NCBI GenBank assembly: GCA_021736615.1
Contig: JAIPFN010000274.1
Location: 1 to 7,918 of the forward strand
Length of the DNA stretch: 7,918 nt
From: Phycisphaerae bacterium
GTDB lineage: Bacteria; Planctomycetota; Phycisphaerae; Sedimentisphaerales; Anaerohalosphaeraceae
Direction: 5' to 3'
Shown here: piece by piece, positions 6,192 through 7,918 of the stretch
Numbering within the stretch: the stretch's first letter is position 1
Layout of the letters: every line of letters starts with the position of its first letter
Program-made: the position numbers and the translations under genes
The notes under the pieces: model-generated
The model's database searches: none
The model's input: only the letters and a program-made list of their open reading frames with translations
What the model was told of the DNA's origin: nothing

Positions 6192-6395
6192 CTAAACTGA
6201 TGCCAGTTCGACCGACCAGATGTATTCGACGCCATGCATAATGCCGGTGCCGGCGAGATATTGGCCGTCGTCTGTTTTGTCGGCGGTGAATTGTTTGAGT
6301 TTACGCGCACCGGCCAAAGCCTCCAGCCGCGTCTGGAATATCTTACTTGCCATCCTGACAGGCCCGCATAAAGTTTTGAATGTAAGAACCCACAT
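6192..6395 (-). CDS. Hypothetical small protein (67 residues)
   Basis: I do not recognise this family. The reading frame runs from ATG at 6395, with AGGA 9 nt upstream, to TAG at 6194-6192. Its codons look protein-like (GCC, GGC, GTC and GAC rich in the second half), and the C-terminal part (KQFTADKTDDGQYLAGTGIMHGVEYIWSVEL) reads like a small soluble alpha/beta protein: a basic, probably helical segment at about 18-34, then predicted strands. There is no signal peptide, membrane span or Cys/His metal motif. The first 14 residues look less protein-like, so an internal start at Met15 (6353) is possible, but it has no proper ribosome binding site. It converges on ppnP with 81 bp between them. 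The opposite strand is also open over part of the region, with poorer composition. Confidence 0.5.
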   Translation of the reverse strand: MWVLTFKTLCGPVRMASKIFQTRLEALAGARKLKQFTADKTDDGQYLAGTGIMHGVEYIWSVELASV

Positions 6396-6566
6396 AAAGC
6401 CGAATCCTAAAAATACACTATCTAACTATCTAAACAATAGGAAATGACCGGGCCATCTGCAAATCCACAGGCGTCTTTTTTCGAAAATCACACTGGAATT
6501 TGAAATGAAAAACGTTATCATTGCCGAAATAATGCATATGCCGCTATTTTATGGGAACTGAGTGAA
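6396..6566. other. Short intergenic region with an 8-bp tandem duplication
   Basis: It contains CTATCTAA twice in tandem (6418-6433), an AT-rich stretch between the divergent 67- and 75-residue genes. A mini reading frame of 18 codons (ATG at 6505, TGA at 6559-6561, peptide MKNVIIAEIMHMPLFYGN) ends 5 nt before the start at 6567. No clear promoter was found on either strand. Confidence 0.45.
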
Positions 6567-6794
6567 ATGATTAACGTAATTTTGATGCTTATCGCAGGCC
6601 CGCTGTTCCTGGTTTCCCTTGGCGGGCATATCTATGTAAAACTGAAATTGCGCCCAAATGACGATATCGACGAGTACCATTACGAGTTTGAAGACCACCA
6701 CCCCGACTTTGCCAGATATGAAAAATGGTCAAAAATAACCTTCGCCGGGGCGGTAATCGCCGCCCTGCTGCTGTTCGTGTCGATCTCGATTTAG
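6567..6794 (+). CDS. Small two-span membrane protein of unknown function (75 residues)
   Basis: I do not recognise a named family. The protein has two hydrophobic segments, about residues 2-24 (INVILMLIAGPLFLVSLGGH...) and 56-75 (ITFAGAVIAALLLFVSISI). They flank a charged loop rich in Asp, Glu, His and Tyr (DDIDEYHYEFEDHHPDFARYEKW, about 32-54). Basic residues (KLKLR) directly after the first span suggest that the loop is cytoplasmic, with both ends outside. The ribosome binding site is weak (GAG, 6 nt before the ATG). A short upstream reading frame ending 5 nt before this ATG could couple translation. The clear membrane pattern and the clean stop argue that it is real. Confidence 0.72.
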   Translation: MINVILMLIAGPLFLVSLGGHIYVKLKLRPNDDIDEYHYEFEDHHPDFARYEKWSKITFAGAVIAALLLFVSISI

Positions 6795-6838
6795 CCCTCC
6801 ACCGTACCGTCGGCATCGTGCGGGCTTTAGTTTGTTTT
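6793..6838 (+). terminator. Possible weak terminator after the 75-residue gene
   Basis: AGCCC (6793-6797, overlapping the stop codon) can pair with GGGCT (6822-6826), with an inner CCG/CGG pairing, followed by a T-rich tract TTTAGTTTGTTTT. The stem is short and the loop long, so this is tentative. Confidence 0.35.
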
Positions 6839-6861
6839 GATGAAATTTTATCAATTATAGC

Positions 6862-6921
6862 AAAAAAAAGCTGCGGGCTGGAAGCCCCCGCTATGTGAAA
6901 AGCTGCCGGCTGGAAGCCGGC
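6862..6921 (-). terminator. Tandem Rho-independent terminators of gltS, built from the repeat units
   Basis: Read on the minus strand, the unit 2 hairpin (6921-6905) is followed after AGC by four T (6901-6898), and the unit 1 hairpin (core 6886-6874) by eight T (6869-6862). Both lie just past the gltS stop at 6930 in the right orientation. The second, with the longer T-run, should be the stronger. Confidence 0.7.
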
Positions 6922-6927
6922 GCTACG
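6866..6927. repeat. Two tandem copies of a 30-bp hairpin repeat
   Basis: Unit 1 is 6866-6895 and unit 2 is 6898-6927, separated by TG. Both begin AAAAGCTG, share GGCTGGAAGCC in the centre, and match at 26 of 30 positions. Unit 2 folds into a perfect 7-bp stem, GCCGGCT / AGCCGGC with loop GGA. Unit 1 has a 5-bp core stem, GGGCT / AGCCC. Confidence 0.85.
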
Positions 6928-6929
6928 GT

Positions 6930-7918
6930 TCACTTCCTTTTCATAATCAGTGCTGTTATCAGCCAGAATACTATCGCACCCGACGTGATCGCAAATACCA
7001 GGCCCAGGCCGGCTGTCGCTATCAGCGGTATTGCCATTGCAGTCCAGAGCCCCCCCCCATTATCGGTTCGTGGAGGAGCTGCTTGCATGCGAAAGCGTCG
7101 GCTGCGTTGGTTTTGTACTCAGGGTCAACAATGCGAAGCAGCAAAAGGCCCGTAGCGGTCACGCCCATACTCTGGCCCATCTCGGCAATGGCACGCTCGA
7201 ACCAGGCATCGGGCAAAAGGCGTCTGGCAAGCCATACTACGCAGAATACGTTCCAGACGATGCCGACGACGACAAGTATCACCAGCGGCACAATACCGGA
7301 CATTATCACCTTAAGCTGGATAGTCGCGATGGCGGCGACGACGAGAAAATCAAGAGCACTATTTTGAATCCGCCTGACCATGCCAAGATCGATCAGGTGG
7401 TGAGTATTGAACCTGTGGTCGACAAGCTGGACGATCAACCCGCCAAGCATACACAATGGAAACAGCGGAAACGCGTGAAATACCCCGCTCTTTTTGACAG
7501 CCGGTATAGTATCGCCGATACCGATCAAACCCTGCTTGATGAGCCAACCGATAAGGCATGCAATCCCGATAACGGCAATATGCAGGCTAAGCGTTTCAAT
7601 AACGTCAGAGTTAACCGTAAGCTTTCCCGCCTCGGGTCGATTGCCTTCAGGAATAATCTCACTTTCATCAGTGCCGGCTTTGCTGGAAGTGTAGCCTTTG
7701 CGTTCGGCCCAGTTTACCAGTGCCATGCCAAAGACTATCGCGCTCATTATCCCGAATGTCGCACTTGTAAGCGCAAAATCCTTTCCCGCTGCCCATCCAA
7801 GCTTGTCAAAAGTGTCGGCCATACCGGCAGCTGTGCCATGTCCGCCCTCAAAGCCAACCGGAAGAATCGCCGGAAACATTGACGGTATATCCTTGAAAAT
7901 CCACTTCAAAGCGATGAC
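6930..7918 (-). CDS. gltS: Sodium/glutamate symporter (ESS family), 5' end outside window, frameshifted near C-terminus
   Basis: The family imports glutamate with Na+ through the cytoplasmic membrane. The minus strand is open at the window edge (GTC ATC GCT TTG...), so the TTG at 7909 is an internal codon. By comparison with E. coli GltS (401 residues), well over 100 N-terminal residues lie outside. The ESS signature GFEGGHGTAAGM occurs near the start of the visible part, followed by ATFGIMSAIVFGM and several long hydrophobic helices (about 7730-7800, 7500-7560, 7425-7485, 7300-7365 and 7220-7300), and then a conserved-looking EPIMGGG. Here a run of nine G (7058-7050) breaks the frame. Read straight through, it ends in 8 foreign residues and a stop at 7022. 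With one more G the frame continues LWTAMAIPLIATAG... for 39 residues, including a final membrane helix and a KRK tail, to TGA at 6930. The break is either a sequencing or assembly error or a real mutation or phase switch. Confidence 0.88.
7050..7058. repeat. Homopolymer run of nine C (G on the coding strand) in gltS
   Basis: The run sits exactly where the two reading frames of gltS meet. Ten G (or seven) would keep the whole protein in frame; nine do not. The in-window coding stretch is 989 nt, one short of a multiple of three. Confidence 0.95.

Noticed and set aside
6220..6447. 75-codon plus-strand frame
   Set aside because: Poorer composition than the opposite 67-codon frame, no ribosome binding site, and it runs into an AT-rich intergenic tail.
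6854..6859. Perfect TATAAT on the minus strand downstream of gltS
   Set aside because: No -35 at a suitable distance and no minus-strand gene downstream; AT-rich flank of the terminator T-run.
6866..6927. Two-repeat CRISPR array
   Set aside because: The spacer would be only 2 bp, the units differ at several sites and fold as terminator hairpins; no cas genes.
7031..7882. 283-codon open frame on the plus strand
   Set aside because: Antisense to gltS, whose transporter motifs and membrane helices are clear; the plus-strand product is hydrophilic and unlike any family.

Overview
The window looks like chromosomal DNA from a Planctomycetota bacterium, most plausibly a Phycisphaerae/Sedimentisphaerales-type lineage. 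This is inference. It rests on the large secreted protein that joins a hydrazine-synthase-alpha-like propeller and two c-type haem motifs to a C-terminal formylglycine-generating-enzyme-like domain, on intermediate GC judged by eye, on loosely packed mostly single-gene units, and on many short intergenic inverted repeats. No rRNA, tRNA, IS element, CRISPR array or phage gene was seen.

Layout, left to right. (1) 1-411, minus: 5' part of a membrane-anchored staphylococcal-nuclease-like gene, cut by the window edge. (2) 412-553: gap with an imperfect 33-bp inverted repeat and a 7-bp tandem repeat that runs into the lysC stop codon. (3) 554-1792, minus: complete aspartate kinase (lysC) with a likely internal start for a separate regulatory beta subunit. 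(4) 1793-2314: the largest non-coding stretch, with a good lysC promoter, a strong terminator for the next gene, a 38-nt dispersed repeat copy and small palindromes. (5) 2315-5533, minus: the 1072-residue secreted dihaem/propeller/FGE-like protein. (6) 5534-5828: divergent promoter region with a REP-like hairpin. (7) 5829-6110, plus: ppnP nucleoside phosphorylase. (8) 6192-6395, minus: a likely 67-residue hypothetical protein, convergent with ppnP; the second copy of the dispersed repeat, here a full hairpin, lies between them. (9) 6567-6794, plus: a 75-residue two-span membrane protein. (10) 6866-6927: two 30-bp repeat units that fold into hairpins followed by T-runs on the minus strand, so they probably terminate gltS. 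(11) 6930-7918, minus: gltS-type sodium/glutamate symporter, cut at its 5' end by the window edge and carrying a frameshift at a run of nine G.

The genes do not form one pathway. LysC (aspartate-family amino acids), GltS (glutamate uptake) and PpnP (nucleoside salvage) are housekeeping functions in separate transcription units. The gene of most biological interest is the large multidomain redox protein. The observations most worth checking are its architecture and missing residues, the poly-G frameshift in gltS, the internal start in lysC, and intergenic repeats that double as terminators or hairpins.
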